Below, one piece after another: positions 1 to 8,971 of a stretch of 42,876 nucleotides of DNA. Source of the DNA: Thermoplasmata archaeon (lineage in GTDB: Archaea > Thermoplasmatota > Thermoplasmata > Lutacidiplasmatales > UBA184); the NCBI GenBank assembly GCA_021809545.1, contig JAKAYL010000012.1, positions 1-42,876 on the forward strand. Reading direction: 5' to 3'. Under the pieces are notes generated by a model that saw only the letters and a program-made list of their open reading frames with translations, was not told the origin of the DNA and made no database searches. Within the stretch, counting starts at the first letter, position 1. Each line of letters opens with the position of its first letter. A program made the translations under genes and the position numbers.

Positions 1-1911
1 CCCCAGTCCGTCCTTGAAACGGGCCGCCCGGTGGTCCAGGATGATCCCGATCCCGCGGTCCGTCTCCGTCCGGATCATGCGGCCCAGGGCCTGCTGCATC
101 GACCGGCGGGCAGGAGCGGAGTAACAGTGCTCCCAGCCGTTCCCCACGGTCGCCTCCAGGTAGCGGGAGAGCGCCTCCCGTCGGGCCGACGGGCGGGGAT
201 AGGGGATCCCCGCGAGGATCACCCCCCCGAGCTCCTCGTTGGGGAAGTCGATCCCTTCCGAGATGCGTCCTCCGCAGACCCCGAGGAGGACCCGCGCCTC
301 TGTGGAGCGCTTGAAGCCGTCGACCAGGCGCCATAGGTCCTCCGTAGAGAGTCCCCGCTGCTCGATCACGGCCCCGCGTCCGATCTCCTCCAGATCGTTG
401 ACAAGCCCCATCCCGAGGATCTTGCTGAGCAGCGCGAAGCTGGGGAAGAAGACCGCCGTCTTGACCGGGAGCACCTTCACCGCGTCCAGGATCTCCCGCC
501 GGAGGAGCTCTGCGCCCTCTTCCTTCTCCACGTCGTAGCGGCGGGAGGTCGCCTTCTCCGAGATGAAGATCCGGCGGTTCTCGGGAGGGAAGGAGGGAGG
601 GGCGACGAGTAGGTGGGCCCCCGGGGAGAGACCGAGCGCCTCCCGGTACTCCTCGAGGGGGGCGAGCGTCCCCGACATGTGGACGGTGCTGTGCGTGGAC
701 TTCGCCGCCTCCATCCTGTCCCCGACCTCGAGGGAGTAGAGGATGAGGGAGCGGGAGGGCTCCCGGCACGCGACCTTGAGGAACTGCGGCGGCTCGAGCG
801 CCCGCCACCGGAGAAGGAAGGCCGCCACGGTGTACGCGTAGGAACGGGGGAGCAATCGGTTCCGACGGCGGTTCTCCCGGAGCTCGTCCCCCCAGAGCAT
901 GAGGGCGGTGAGGGCCTGGTCCAGGCGCCGGGTGGTGGGGATCTCGCTGGAAAGTATCTCCTCCTCGAGCGCGCCCTCCGGAAGGAGGACATCCTCCTCC
1001 GTCGTCGGGATGACGGCGGCGAGCTCCTCCATCGCCTCCTTGACCTTCTGCAGGAGGGCGGCGGCATCGATCCCGTCGGCCAGCGTCACCCCGCCCGAGA
1101 CCGTGATCTCCCGCAGGGCCCGCTCGACCGTCTCCTCGCTGAGCTGGAGGGAGGAGAGCTCCCGGAGGTTCTCCGGCAGGTTGTGGGCCTCGTCGATCAC
1201 GAGGTCGATCTCGCCGAGGGACGCCCCGATCCAGGAGAGGAGCGATTCGCGGATCCCGGGATGGAAGAAGGTGATGTAGGGGGCGACCACGACGTGGGCC
1301 TCCCGGGCGAGGGACTTCGAGAGCTCGTAGGGGCAGTACCCCTCCTCCCGCGCCCAGGCCGAGAAGTCCGCCCCGGAGGGAGTGTGTTCGAGGGCCCATT
1401 GCCGCGCCTCCGCAGGTCCCCGGGCGAGGTTGGCAGCGAAGTACGGGCATCCCTCGATCTCGCGCAGGCTGATGCTGTCGTCCTTGCCCAGGCGGATCAC
1501 CCCCGTCCGCTCCGAGCCCAGGTTCTCGGCCGTGGCCCGCTTGCGGTCCCCGCAGAGCTTTCCCAGCTCCTCAGGGGTGGCTCCCCGCGCCACCTTCCAA
1601 CCGTCCATGAGGGGGCACCGCCCTTCCCGCCCCTCCAGCGTGACGGCGAGGACCTCGACGCCGGAGTTGCTCTTGATGGCCCGGACCTCCCGCAGCACCT
1701 GGGCGCCCTGGGCATGGGTGCGGACGAGGTAGAGCACCTTGTGGCGCGCCGCCAGGGCGTGCTCCAGGAGGGGAGCGAGGACGGCGACGGTCTTGCCTGT
1801 GCCGGTCGACGCATCGAGGAGGAGCGTCCCACCCTCGGAGGAGATACGGTTCACCTCCCGGATCACCGGCACCTGGGAAGGTCGGGGGCGGTAGGGGAAG
1901 AGGTCAATCAT
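1..1911 (-). CDS. XPD/Rad3-family (DinG-like) ATP-dependent DNA helicase, 3' end beyond window
   Basis: Superfamily 2 iron-sulfur DNA helicase; 637 codons are visible and the frame is still open at base 1. It starts MIDLFPYRPRPSQ. Walker A is STGTGKT at residues 35-41, the DEAH box is at 240-243 (VIDEAHNLPENLRE), and motif VI reads QALGRMIRTETDRG close to the window edge. Four cysteines lie between Walker A and DEAH (C99, C120, C155, C193; RCPL, LCGDRK, GCPYF, YCPYE), the position of the 4Fe-4S domain in XPD/DinG proteins. The ATG overlaps the stop of the CLC gene by 8 bases (1904-1911), so the two are probably co-transcribed. The family unwinds DNA 5'->3' in repair or replication-conflict resolution. 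XPD versus another Rad3-like paralogue cannot be decided, because the spacing of the cysteines is wider than in Sulfolobus XPD. Confidence 0.9.
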   Translation of the reverse strand, partial: MIDLFPYRPRPSQVPVIREVNRISSEGGTLLLDASTGTGKTVAVLAPLLEHALAARHKVLYLVRTHAQGAQVLREVRAIKSNSGVEVLAVTLEGREGRCPLMDGWKVARGATPEELGKLCGDRKRATAENLGSERTGVIRLGKDDSISLREIEGCPYFAANLARGPAEARQWALEHTPSGADFSAWAREEGYCPYELSKSLAREAHVVVAPYITFFHPGIRESLLSWIGASLGEIDLVIDEAHNLPENLRELSSLQLSEETVERALREITVSGGVTLADGIDAAALLQKVKEAMEELAAVIPTTEEDVLLPEGALEEEILSSEIPTTRRLDQALTALMLWGDELRENRRRNRLLPRSYAYTVAAFLLRWRALEPPQFLKVACREPSRSLILYSLEVGDRMEAAKSTHSTVHMSGTLAPLEEYREALGLSPGAHLLVAPPSFPPENRRIFISEKATSRRYDVEKEEGAELLRREILDAVKVLPVKTAVFFPSFALLSKILGMGLVNDLEEIGRGAVIEQRGLSTEDLWRLVDGFKRSTEARVLLGVCGGRISEGIDFPNEELGGVILAGIPYPRPSARREALSRYLEATVGNGWEHCYSAPARRSMQQALGRMIRTETDRGIGIILDHRAARFKDGLG

Positions 1912-3835
1912 CGGCGCGCGCCCCTTCCTCGATGATCCCGAGGATCATGGTGCGGGTGATGAGCCCGCGGTAATGCATCTCCACCCCGGCGCCGATGACG
2001 ACGGCCACGTCCGCCGAATGGGTCTCCATGGACTTGTAGGCCTCCGCGACCGAGGTCTCCTCGCTGACCACCGACCGGGGAACGGAGAGGATGTCGAACA
2101 GGGTCGTGGTCGCGGCGGCCGCGGGATCGAGGCGCTCCATGTCCTCCCGGCGCACGATGCCGAACCAAACCCCATCCCGGAGCACGGGGAGGATGGGCTG
2201 GTCTTTCCAGTGCGACCCCTCCCGGACCTCCGCCACGGTCAGGCCAGGATCGGCCGGCTCCACCCGGCTGTTCATGATGGTGCCGACCCGGAGCCCCCGG
2301 AGGGCGAACTCGATCGCCTCCTCCCGGTGGGCCTCGCTGTCCATCCGCGTGTCGACCTGCTCGGAATACAGATGGGTCCGTCCCGTGCCGGCGTACGCGA
2401 TGAAGATGGCGAGCATGGCCGGGATGAGGATGCTGTAGCTCGCGACCATCTCGATGACCATGACGAGCACCGCCAGGGGGGCTTTTGATATGCCGCCAAA
2501 GAAGGCCATCATCCCGACGATGGCGAAGACCGCGACGTAGCCGGCGGGCACGAGGTTGTAGATGCCGAACTGGGGGAAGAGCCAGTAGAAGAAGACCCCC
2601 ACGGCCGAGCCGAGGAGCGCCCCGATGACCACGCTCGTGCCGAAGAGACCCGCGGCCCCGCCGCTCCCGACGGTCAGGCTCGTCGCCACCATCCTCAGGA
2701 GGATCGCGAGGGCGAGCACGATGATGAGCACCGGGATGTAGGAGAGCACGGTGTACTGACCCAACATGATCGCCTGCACGAACCCGTAGCCGACGTTGAT
2801 GCTCGAGAGCGCAACGAAATGATTCTCCCAGGGCGAGAGGAAGTAGATGAGAAGGACGAGGAGACCGGCGATGAAGGCGCCCAGGGCGGCCCGCAGCGTC
2901 AGGGGGATCTTCAGGGACTGCATGACCGACCGGGTCATGTAGAAGACCCGGACGAAGCCCACCCCTACCCCCGCGCAGAGGAGACCGAGCAGGGCGAAGA
3001 GAGGGAGCTGGTAGACGTTCCCGCTCCACGAGATCCCCTGGGGGGCGGAGAAGAGCGGGTCCCAACCGAAGACGCTCCCGAAGATCGCGTAGCTGACCAC
3101 GGAGGACATGATCGAGGGGAAGATGACCTCCGGCTCGAAGTCCGTCATGTAGAAGATCTCGGCGGAGAAGAGGGCGCCGCCCAGGGGGGCTTTGAAGATC
3201 GCCCCGATGCCGGAACCCAATCCCACGGCCATCGCCACCCGGCGCTCCTTCGTCGGGAGCCCCAGGAAATCCGCCCAGAAGGATCCGAAGCTGGCCCCGA
3301 TCTGGCTCGTGGGCCCTTCCCTTCCCCCGCTCCCTCCGGAACCGAGTGTCAACGCCGAGGCCAGCATCTTGAGCGGGCCTACCCGGAGACGGACCTTCCC
3401 GTCGTTGCGGTGGAAGGCGCGGATGGCCTGATCCGTGCCATGCCCCTCGACCTCGGGGGCGAGGAACTGGGCGATCGCCCCCGCACCGAGACCGCCGAGG
3501 GCCATCACGAGGGGGAGGAGAAGGATGCTGGGGTACGTGCTGGTCCACACGACGACACCGCCGGGGGAAAGACCGGTCACCCCCGGTTCGGGATAGCGGA
3601 TGTTCACCAGGTACCCGAGGAAGAACTCCGTCGAGCCCTGCCACAGCCACATGAAGGCGACGGCCCCGAGGCCCGAGATGATCCCGATCGGGATGGCGAT
3701 GACGAACCAGTGGACCAGGTTCTTGTAGATCGACGGCCAGGGCCCCATCCCGGTCTGGATCCCCCGTCGCAGGGTGTCGAGCCGCTGCCCCAGCCGCTCC
3801 AAGTAGGTGCGGCGCCCCTGCCCTTTTGCCCGCAT
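1904..3835 (-). CDS. CLC-family chloride channel/transporter with C-terminal CBS pair
   Basis: Integral membrane anion channel or exchanger, 643 residues from ATG 3835. It carries the CLC signatures GSGGSGGREGP (gating-glutamate loop, E173), GSGIGAIFKAPLGGALF, and GGAAGLFGTS in the second half, about ten hydrophobic helices, then two CBS-like regions in the last ~130 residues, which in this family sense nucleotides. The segment equivalent to E. coli IIEEMR reads FSAEIFY, so the internal proton glutamate (E203 in E. coli) seems to be Ile, as in CLC channels. An upstream TTG (3880) would add 15 residues but would read through the palindromic promoter at 3853-3870. The TAAATA core of that element is 26 bp before ATG 3835, which favours the ATG and a leaderless message. 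The stop overlaps the helicase start. Confidence 0.88.
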   Translation of the reverse strand: MRAKGQGRRTYLERLGQRLDTLRRGIQTGMGPWPSIYKNLVHWFVIAIPIGIISGLGAVAFMWLWQGSTEFFLGYLVNIRYPEPGVTGLSPGGVVVWTSTYPSILLLPLVMALGGLGAGAIAQFLAPEVEGHGTDQAIRAFHRNDGKVRLRVGPLKMLASALTLGSGGSGGREGPTSQIGASFGSFWADFLGLPTKERRVAMAVGLGSGIGAIFKAPLGGALFSAEIFYMTDFEPEVIFPSIMSSVVSYAIFGSVFGWDPLFSAPQGISWSGNVYQLPLFALLGLLCAGVGVGFVRVFYMTRSVMQSLKIPLTLRAALGAFIAGLLVLLIYFLSPWENHFVALSSINVGYGFVQAIMLGQYTVLSYIPVLIIVLALAILLRMVATSLTVGSGGAAGLFGTSVVIGALLGSAVGVFFYWLFPQFGIYNLVPAGYVAVFAIVGMMAFFGGISKAPLAVLVMVIEMVASYSILIPAMLAIFIAYAGTGRTHLYSEQVDTRMDSEAHREEAIEFALRGLRVGTIMNSRVEPADPGLTVAEVREGSHWKDQPILPVLRDGVWFGIVRREDMERLDPAAAATTTLFDILSVPRSVVSEETSVAEAYKSMETHSADVAVVIGAGVEMHYRGLITRTMILGIIEEGARADD

Positions 3836-3852
3836 CCGGCGTTGCCAACCGT

Positions 3853-3870
3853 CAATCGTATTTACGATTG
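3853..3870. promoter_or_regulatory. Palindromic, probably bidirectional promoter/operator
   Basis: CAATCGTATTTACGATTG is a perfect 8-bp inverted repeat around TT. Its AT core reads TATTTA on plus and TAAATA on minus. The centre is 26 bp from ATG 3835 (CLC, minus) and about 33 bp from ATG 3895 (glycosyltransferase, plus), the spacing of an archaeal TATA box for both genes. A regulator bound to the palindrome would control both directions; that part is inference. Confidence 0.55.
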
Positions 3871-3894
3871 CGGCTTTCAAGAGGACGAGACATC

Positions 3895-5247
3895 ATGATC
3901 CGCCTGTGCATCAACACCCAGACGCCCCCCTTGCGGCTGGAGGAATTGGGGGGGCAGAGGACCCCGGAACGCATCTCGCTCGAGACCCATGCGAAGAGCG
4001 TCGGCGGTGTCGTCCCGATGATGTTCAGTCTTCTGCGCACCTCCGCGGGAAAGTGGGTGGCCCCCAACCCGGTCTGGGTCTCGAGCGGGCGGGAAGGCAT
4101 GGCCCACGAGATCGTGACCGAAGAGGGCTTTCGCCTGGATTTCGTCGAGGTCCCGTCCCGCGTCCTCCCGGGCTACCTCCGGTTCAAGCGGGAGATGTGG
4201 GACGCCTTCCACGGCATCAGTCATTTCTCCTTCGACAACCAGGACTACCTCGCCTTCGTCGAGTATTCCCACCTGTGCGCCACGAAGCTCCTGAAGTTCA
4301 TCGACGAGGTGGACGCCTACTACGTCAATGACTTCCAGCAGATCCAGATCGGTTCCCTGATCGGGCCCGTCGCCCCCGCCCTCCTCCGCTGGCATATCCC
4401 CTTCCAGCTGGGCGGGATCCCCCGACCGCTGCGGAACTTCTTCCTGAAGAGCGTCGAGGGCTTCGATGCCGTCGTGCTCTCCACCCGGCGCGAGATGGAG
4501 GACCTCATCCGGTCCGGGTACCGCGGGCGGGCGTACCAGATCTATCCTTACATCGACGTGGCGACCGTGCCCCAGACCACCCCGAACCGGTCGCAAGAGT
4601 TCCGGTCGCGCTGGAAGCTCGGGGAAGGACCGGTGATCCTCATGGTGGCGCGGATGGATGCGCAGAAGCGGCACGACCTGGCCCTCCGTGCGTTCGCCCG
4701 GATCCGCCGGCGCTTCCCCAGCGCTGTGCTCGTCCTCGTGGGGAACGGAAGCTTCACCGCCTCTCAGGAAGCCCGGGTGCAGACCAAGGCGGGCTCCGCG
4801 AACTGGAAGGACCAGCTCCAGAAGCTCTGCCGTGCCCTCCGGATCGAGGGTAGCGTCCGCTTCGCCGGGTACCTCAACGAGGAGGACATCCACGCGGCCT
4901 ACGAGACCTGCGACGTCCTCGTGCTCCCCTCCATCCGCGAGGGCTTCGGCCTCGTGGGGATCGAGGCGTGGCTCCACCGGAAGCCCATCGTCGTGAGCAG
5001 CGGGGCGGGCATCTCCGAGCTCGTCATCGACGGGGTCAACGGCTACATCGCCCAGTCCGGCTCCGTCGAGGAGCTCTCCGGTGCGCTGGCCCAAGTGCTG
5101 CGGCAACCCTCCCTGTCGGAAAAGATGGGAGAGTTCGGGTTCAATTCCGCCAAGCAGTGCCATGTGGATTACGCCTCCAAACGGCTGCGACGTATCTTCA
5201 CCGAGGTGGTGGAGGAGTACGCTCCCCACAAGCACCCTTCCCGCTGA
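3895..5247 (+). CDS. GT4-type glycosyltransferase, possibly TreT-like
   Basis: Retaining GT-B glycosyltransferase of 450 residues, predicted cytosolic. The C-terminal Rossmann half shows VILMVARMDAQKRHDLALR, VLVGNGS, VRFAGYLNEEDIHAAYETC and the donor-sugar motif REGFGLVGIEA, with the E-x7-E pair at E349/E357 that binds the nucleotide sugar. The N-terminal half contains VNDFQQIQIGSLI, resembling the acceptor-side region of trehalose glycosyltransferring synthases (TreT), so trehalose or glucosylglycerate synthesis is possible but unproven. Start: ATG 3895, which has GAGG about 10 bases upstream and the palindromic promoter 33 bp upstream. A longer TTG-started frame (from 3826) would cross that promoter. 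It is transcribed divergently from CLC; a joint osmotic role (ion flux plus compatible solute) would fit. Confidence 0.85.
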   Translation: MIRLCINTQTPPLRLEELGGQRTPERISLETHAKSVGGVVPMMFSLLRTSAGKWVAPNPVWVSSGREGMAHEIVTEEGFRLDFVEVPSRVLPGYLRFKREMWDAFHGISHFSFDNQDYLAFVEYSHLCATKLLKFIDEVDAYYVNDFQQIQIGSLIGPVAPALLRWHIPFQLGGIPRPLRNFFLKSVEGFDAVVLSTRREMEDLIRSGYRGRAYQIYPYIDVATVPQTTPNRSQEFRSRWKLGEGPVILMVARMDAQKRHDLALRAFARIRRRFPSAVLVLVGNGSFTASQEARVQTKAGSANWKDQLQKLCRALRIEGSVRFAGYLNEEDIHAAYETCDVLVLPSIREGFGLVGIEAWLHRKPIVVSSGAGISELVIDGVNGYIAQSGSVEELSGALAQVLRQPSLSEKMGEFGFNSAKQCHVDYASKRLRRIFTEVVEEYAPHKHPSR

Positions 5248-5296
5248 CGCTCCGGTGCCCTCCGTACTCCTTAAACCTCCGTCTCCTTGAGGGGTC

Positions 5297-6538
5297 ATGG
5301 CCTCCTCCCGCCCGTCCTCCCTCCTTCCCGCCCCGGAGAAAGGCCCGCTCCTCGAACTGATCCCTCCCCCGGGCCCCCGCCAGCCTGAAGGGGTCCTTCC
5401 GAAGAACGGAGGGATACCGCGATGGGAGGGGGAGCTCTGGACGGCCCAGCAACGTCAGGCCAATCCCCTGCACGAGATCTCGTACCGGGCCTGTTTCAAG
5501 CCCCAGTTGCCCGCGTACTTCATCCGGCACCTAACGGAAGAGGGGGACCGGATCTACGACCCCTTCATGGGACGGGGGACCACCCCGCTGGAGGCTGCGC
5601 TCGCCGGACGGGTCCCGGTCGGCAACGACGCGAACCCCCTGAGCATCCTGCTCACCCGGCCCCGGCTGAACCCTCCCACGCAAAAGGAGGTGGTGGCCCG
5701 TCTGCAGCAACTGCGGCTAGATGGTCCCGCACGCGGACCGGCCTCCCTGAGGGTCTTCTACCACCCCGAGACGCTCCGGGAGCTCGCGAACCTCCGCGAG
5801 TACTTCCGGAAACGGGAGACGGAAGGGACGTTGGACCCGCTGGACGACTGGATCCGCATGGTCGCCGTCAACCGACTCACGGGACACTCGAAGGGATTCT
5901 TCTCCGTGTACACGCTCCCCCCCAACCAGGCCGCCTCCGTAGCCTCCCAGAAGCGGATCAACCGGCGGCTGGGACAGACGCCTCCGCGCCGGGACGTCAG
6001 GGCCCTCCTGCAGCGGAAGAGCGCTGCGCTGCTCCGCGGGCTCACCCGGGCCGATAGGGACCGCCTGGGCTCCGTCGCGTCCCGGTCCCTCCTCCTCACC
6101 GGGGACGCGGCCCATACCCCGGCGATCCGGTCCCGTTCGGTCTCCCTGATCGTCACTTCCCCGCCGTTCCTCGACGTCGTGAACTATGCGCAGGACAACT
6201 GGCTCCGGAACTGGTTCTGCCGCATCGACACCGACTCCGTCGATTTCGCGTGCTTCCGAAGCCTGAGCTCCTGGGAGCAATACATGGGGCAGGTCTTCCG
6301 GGAACTCGCCCGGATCCTCACGCCGGAGGGTCACATCGCCTTCGAGGTGGGGGAGGTCCGGAAGGGGAAGATCCCCCTGGAGGAGAGCGTGGTGGGGTGT
6401 GGCCTCGGGGCGGGGCTGAAAGTGGAAGGGATCCTCGTGAACGCACAACGGTTCACCAAGACCTCCAACTGCTGGGGGATCACGAACGGGCAGCGGGGTA
6501 CCAACACGAACCGGATCGTGCTCTTCTCCCGGCGCTGA
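5297..6538 (+). CDS. Solitary DNA (N4-cytosine/N6-adenine) methyltransferase
   Basis: SAM-dependent DNA methylase of 413 residues. The SAM-binding motif DPFMGRGTT begins at D88 and the catalytic motif TSPPF is at 287-291, followed by DVVNYAQDNWLRNWF, the tail seen in TSPPY-type amino-methyltransferases. Motif I comes before motif IV, the reverse of classical beta-class N4C enzymes. No restriction endonuclease, specificity subunit or Vsr gene is adjacent: upstream is the glycosyltransferase (49-bp gap) and downstream, convergent, is IPP isomerase. An epigenetic or orphan role is therefore more likely than classical restriction-modification. Start ATG 5297 is the first in frame. Target base and sequence cannot be read from the protein. 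Confidence 0.82.
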   Translation: MASSRPSSLLPAPEKGPLLELIPPPGPRQPEGVLPKNGGIPRWEGELWTAQQRQANPLHEISYRACFKPQLPAYFIRHLTEEGDRIYDPFMGRGTTPLEAALAGRVPVGNDANPLSILLTRPRLNPPTQKEVVARLQQLRLDGPARGPASLRVFYHPETLRELANLREYFRKRETEGTLDPLDDWIRMVAVNRLTGHSKGFFSVYTLPPNQAASVASQKRINRRLGQTPPRRDVRALLQRKSAALLRGLTRADRDRLGSVASRSLLLTGDAAHTPAIRSRSVSLIVTSPPFLDVVNYAQDNWLRNWFCRIDTDSVDFACFRSLSSWEQYMGQVFRELARILTPEGHIAFEVGEVRKGKIPLEESVVGCGLGAGLKVEGILVNAQRFTKTSNCWGITNGQRGTNTNRIVLFSRR

Positions 6539-6547
6539 GCGCCGGGA

Positions 6548-7120
6548 CTATTCGAAGAGGCGCTCGACGTCCATCTCGCCGAGGTGGACGAGGATGATCT
6601 TGAACCAGGGGGCGTAGTCCTTCGAATCGGCCCGGACATCCCGGTACAGCTCTTCCAGGCTCACCCACCGGTACTCGGAGACCTCCTCCGGGCTCGGATG
6701 GGGCTGCCCGTCGAACTTGCCGACGAACACGTGGTCGTACTCGTGCTCGGTCATCTCCCCTCCGACGTCGATGCGGTAGGTGAAATCGAAAGCTTCCTTG
6801 AGGGAACAGTCGAACCCCATCTCCTCCCGGAGGCGGCGGTGGGCGGCCGTCTCGAGGCTCTCCCCGGGCCGGGGATGGGAGCAGCAGGTGTTCGCCCAGC
6901 GACCCCCGGAGTGATACTTCCCGGAGGAGCGGCGCTGGATCAGCATGCGTCCCTTGTCATCGAAGACGACGACCGAGATGGCGAGGTGGAGCTGGCCCCC
7001 GTGCTGGTGGGCCTCCATCTTCGGGGCCGTTCCGACCGGGTTCCCCGTGGAATCGACCAGGATCACCTGCTCTCCTCCGTCCGATGCGTGACTAGCGTGC
7101 TTTTCCACCGTAGCCGCCAT
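6548..7120 (-). CDS. idi: Isopentenyl-diphosphate delta-isomerase, type 1 (Nudix)
   Basis: Converts IPP to DMAPP, the last step before prenyl-chain assembly for archaeal ether lipids. 190 residues from ATG 7120. Type 1 features: NTCCSHP with the catalytic cysteine, a Nudix-like LREEMGF box, and EHEYDHVF carrying the catalytic glutamate and metal ligand. ATG 7120 has a GGAGG Shine-Dalgarno core a few bases upstream and a TATA-like CTTAACTA about 45 bp upstream (7163-7170). ATG 7147 would lie only ~20 bp from that element, so 7120 is preferred. Many archaea use the type 2 flavin enzyme instead. Mevalonate kinase, from the same pathway, is at 41384. Confidence 0.95.
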   Translation of the reverse strand: MAATVEKHASHASDGGEQVILVDSTGNPVGTAPKMEAHQHGGQLHLAISVVVFDDKGRMLIQRRSSGKYHSGGRWANTCCSHPRPGESLETAAHRRLREEMGFDCSLKEAFDFTYRIDVGGEMTEHEYDHVFVGKFDGQPHPSPEEVSEYRWVSLEELYRDVRADSKDYAPWFKIILVHLGEMDVERLFE

Positions 7121-7230
7121 GGTCTCTTTCCTCCGTCCTCCCTGCATGGATTCCCCCGGACCTAGTTAAGCTTGCCGTGAGGAGACGGACACGAACACAT
7201 CCGGGAGGAGCGGGGCGCTGTCCGAAGGCA

Positions 7231-8640
7231 CTAGAGCTTCTTCAGCGCCTGGATGACCTTTCCAAGGCTGTCCTGGGCGTCACCGTAGAGCATCTTGCAG
7301 TTGTCCCGGTAGAAGAGGTCGTTCTCGATGCCGGCGAATCCCTTCCCCTGGCCCCGCTTCAGGACCACGACATTGTGGGCTTGCTCGACCTCGAGGATGG
7401 GCATGCCGAAGAGCGGGCTCCCCTGGCGGTGGGCCGCGGGGTTGACCGTGTCGTTGGCCCCGATGACCATCGCGACGTCCGTCGTTGCGAACTCGGGGTT
7501 GATCTCGTCGATGTCGAAGAGCTTGTCGTAGGAGACCCCCGCCTCGGCGAGGAGCACGTTCATGTGCCCGGGCATCCGGCCGGCGACCGGGTGGATGCCG
7601 AACTTGACCGAGACCCCCTTGGCCTCGAGGATGTCGGTCATCTCCTTGACCTTCCCCTGGGCCTGGGCCACGGCCATCCCGTAACCGGGGGCGATGATGA
7701 CCTTCGCCGCGTAGGCGAGCATGACCGCCACGTCGTCCGGGTCCGTGGGCTTCATGCTTCCCTGGATCGTGGCCCCGGACTCTTCCTTCGAACCGAAGGC
7801 GCTGAAGAGCACGTTGGAGATGGACCGGTTCATGGCCTTCGCCATGAGGAGGGTGAGGAGCGAGCCCGCGGCCCCGACGATGACCCCTGCGATGATCATC
7901 GCGTAGTTGTTGAGCGCAAAGCCGTCGATCCCGACCGCCATCCCGGTCAAGGCGTTGTAGAGGGAGATGACGACGGGCATGTCGGCCCCGCCGATAGGGA
8001 GGGTCATGAAGAGCCCGTAGAGCAGGCCGAAGACGAAGAAGAGGATGAGGAAGCTCACCGGGATGCCGGAGAGGAAACCGGGCTGGGCGAGGAAGAACGC
8101 CCCGAAGAGCGCCGCAAGGAAGAGAATGACCAGGTTGACGACGTTCTGCCCGGGGAAGGTCACGGGCTTCTGGGTCATCCAGCCCTGGAGCTTCAGGAAG
8201 GCGACCAGGCTGCCCGCGAAGGAGATGGAGCCGATGAGCCCGCCGACGATGTCGAGCGGAGAGTACATGTTGGCCGGCCAGCCGCCCAGCATGAGGTCGA
8301 CCGCGGCGATGCCGGCCGCCGCGCCGCCACCCATGCCGTTGTAGATGGCGACCATCTGCGGCATGTTGGTCATCTGGACCTTGATGGCGGCGTAGTAAGC
8401 GATGGCCCCGCCGACAGCCACGGCGATGGCCATCAGGACGAAGTTCATCTCGAGCGTGGAGCTTGCGGGGAGGGTGGCGGGGATGAGCACCGTCGAGGCG
8501 ACGGCGAGGAGCATCCCGAAGCCGGCCCAGACGATCCCGCGACGGGCCGTCGCGGGGTTGCTCATGGCCCGGAGCGCCAGGATGAACAGCAGGGCGGCGA
8601 GGAGATAGATGGGCTCGATGATGTAGTAGATCCACTCCAT
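7231..8640 (-). CDS. pntB: NAD(P) transhydrogenase subunit beta
   Basis: Membrane subunit of the proton-translocating transhydrogenase, which drives hydride transfer from NADH to NADP+ with the proton gradient. 469 residues: about nine hydrophobic helices (residues 1-270), then the NADP(H)-binding domain III with PGYGMAVAQAQGKVKEM, GIHPVAGRMPGHMNVLLAEA, GANDTVNPAA and GMPILEVEQAHNVVVLKR, all family signatures. Normal full length. It lies 1 base after the small alpha2 subunit gene and is the last of a three-gene operon. Expected role: NADPH supply for biosynthesis. Confidence 0.97.
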   Translation of the reverse strand: MEWIYYIIEPIYLLAALLFILALRAMSNPATARRGIVWAGFGMLLAVASTVLIPATLPASSTLEMNFVLMAIAVAVGGAIAYYAAIKVQMTNMPQMVAIYNGMGGGAAAGIAAVDLMLGGWPANMYSPLDIVGGLIGSISFAGSLVAFLKLQGWMTQKPVTFPGQNVVNLVILFLAALFGAFFLAQPGFLSGIPVSFLILFFVFGLLYGLFMTLPIGGADMPVVISLYNALTGMAVGIDGFALNNYAMIIAGVIVGAAGSLLTLLMAKAMNRSISNVLFSAFGSKEESGATIQGSMKPTDPDDVAVMLAYAAKVIIAPGYGMAVAQAQGKVKEMTDILEAKGVSVKFGIHPVAGRMPGHMNVLLAEAGVSYDKLFDIDEINPEFATTDVAMVIGANDTVNPAAHRQGSPLFGMPILEVEQAHNVVVLKRGQGKGFAGIENDLFYRDNCKMLYGDAQDSLGKVIQALKKL

Positions 8641-8641
8641 C

Positions 8642-8971
8642 TTAGGCCTCCTTCTTCTTCTGGGGCTGCTTGGAGCGGTCGAACATCTCGAGGATCCGGT
8701 CGGTGACCGCGTAGCCTCCGGTCACGTTCGCCGCGGCGAGGAGCACGGCCACGAAGCCGGCGATCTGCTCCGGGAGGTTCTGCGCCAGCCCGAGCATCAC
8801 CATGGCGCCGGCGAGCACCGCGCCGTGGATGAAGTTCGAACCCGACATGAGCGGGGTGTGGAGCAGGGTGGGGACCCGGCTGATCACCTCGTAGCCCGTG
8901 AAGGCCGCGAGGACCGCGATGTAAATCAGGGGAAGGTAGAGGAGCACCCACTGGGGGATGTCGAGGATCAT
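8642..8971 (-). CDS. pntAB: NAD(P) transhydrogenase subunit alpha, transmembrane part (alpha2)
   Basis: 109-residue membrane subunit with three hydrophobic helices. It corresponds to the C-terminal part of the fused bacterial PntA, including the GYEVISRVPTLLHTPLMSG loop and the IHGAV segment before helix 2, and contributes to proton-channel domain II together with PntB. The ATG overlaps the stop of pntAA by four bases (ATGA, 8968-8971), showing translational coupling, and pntB starts 1 base after its stop. The split alpha subunit is the arrangement also found in Rhodospirillum and Thermus. Confidence 0.95.
   Translation of the reverse strand: MILDIPQWVLLYLPLIYIAVLAAFTGYEVISRVPTLLHTPLMSGSNFIHGAVLAGAMVMLGLAQNLPEQIAGFVAVLLAAANVTGGYAVTDRILEMFDRSKQPQKKKEA

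Noticed and set aside
613-1935. Long plus-strand open frame of 440 codons
   Set aside because: Antisense to the helicase; composition is Arg/Gly/Pro/Glu-rich shadow coding typical of GC-rich DNA. The minus strand shows Walker A, DEAH and Fe-S motifs.
7177-8706. 509-codon plus-strand frame
   Set aside because: Antisense shadow of pntB; repetitive Asp/His/Gly-rich translation without protein-like character.
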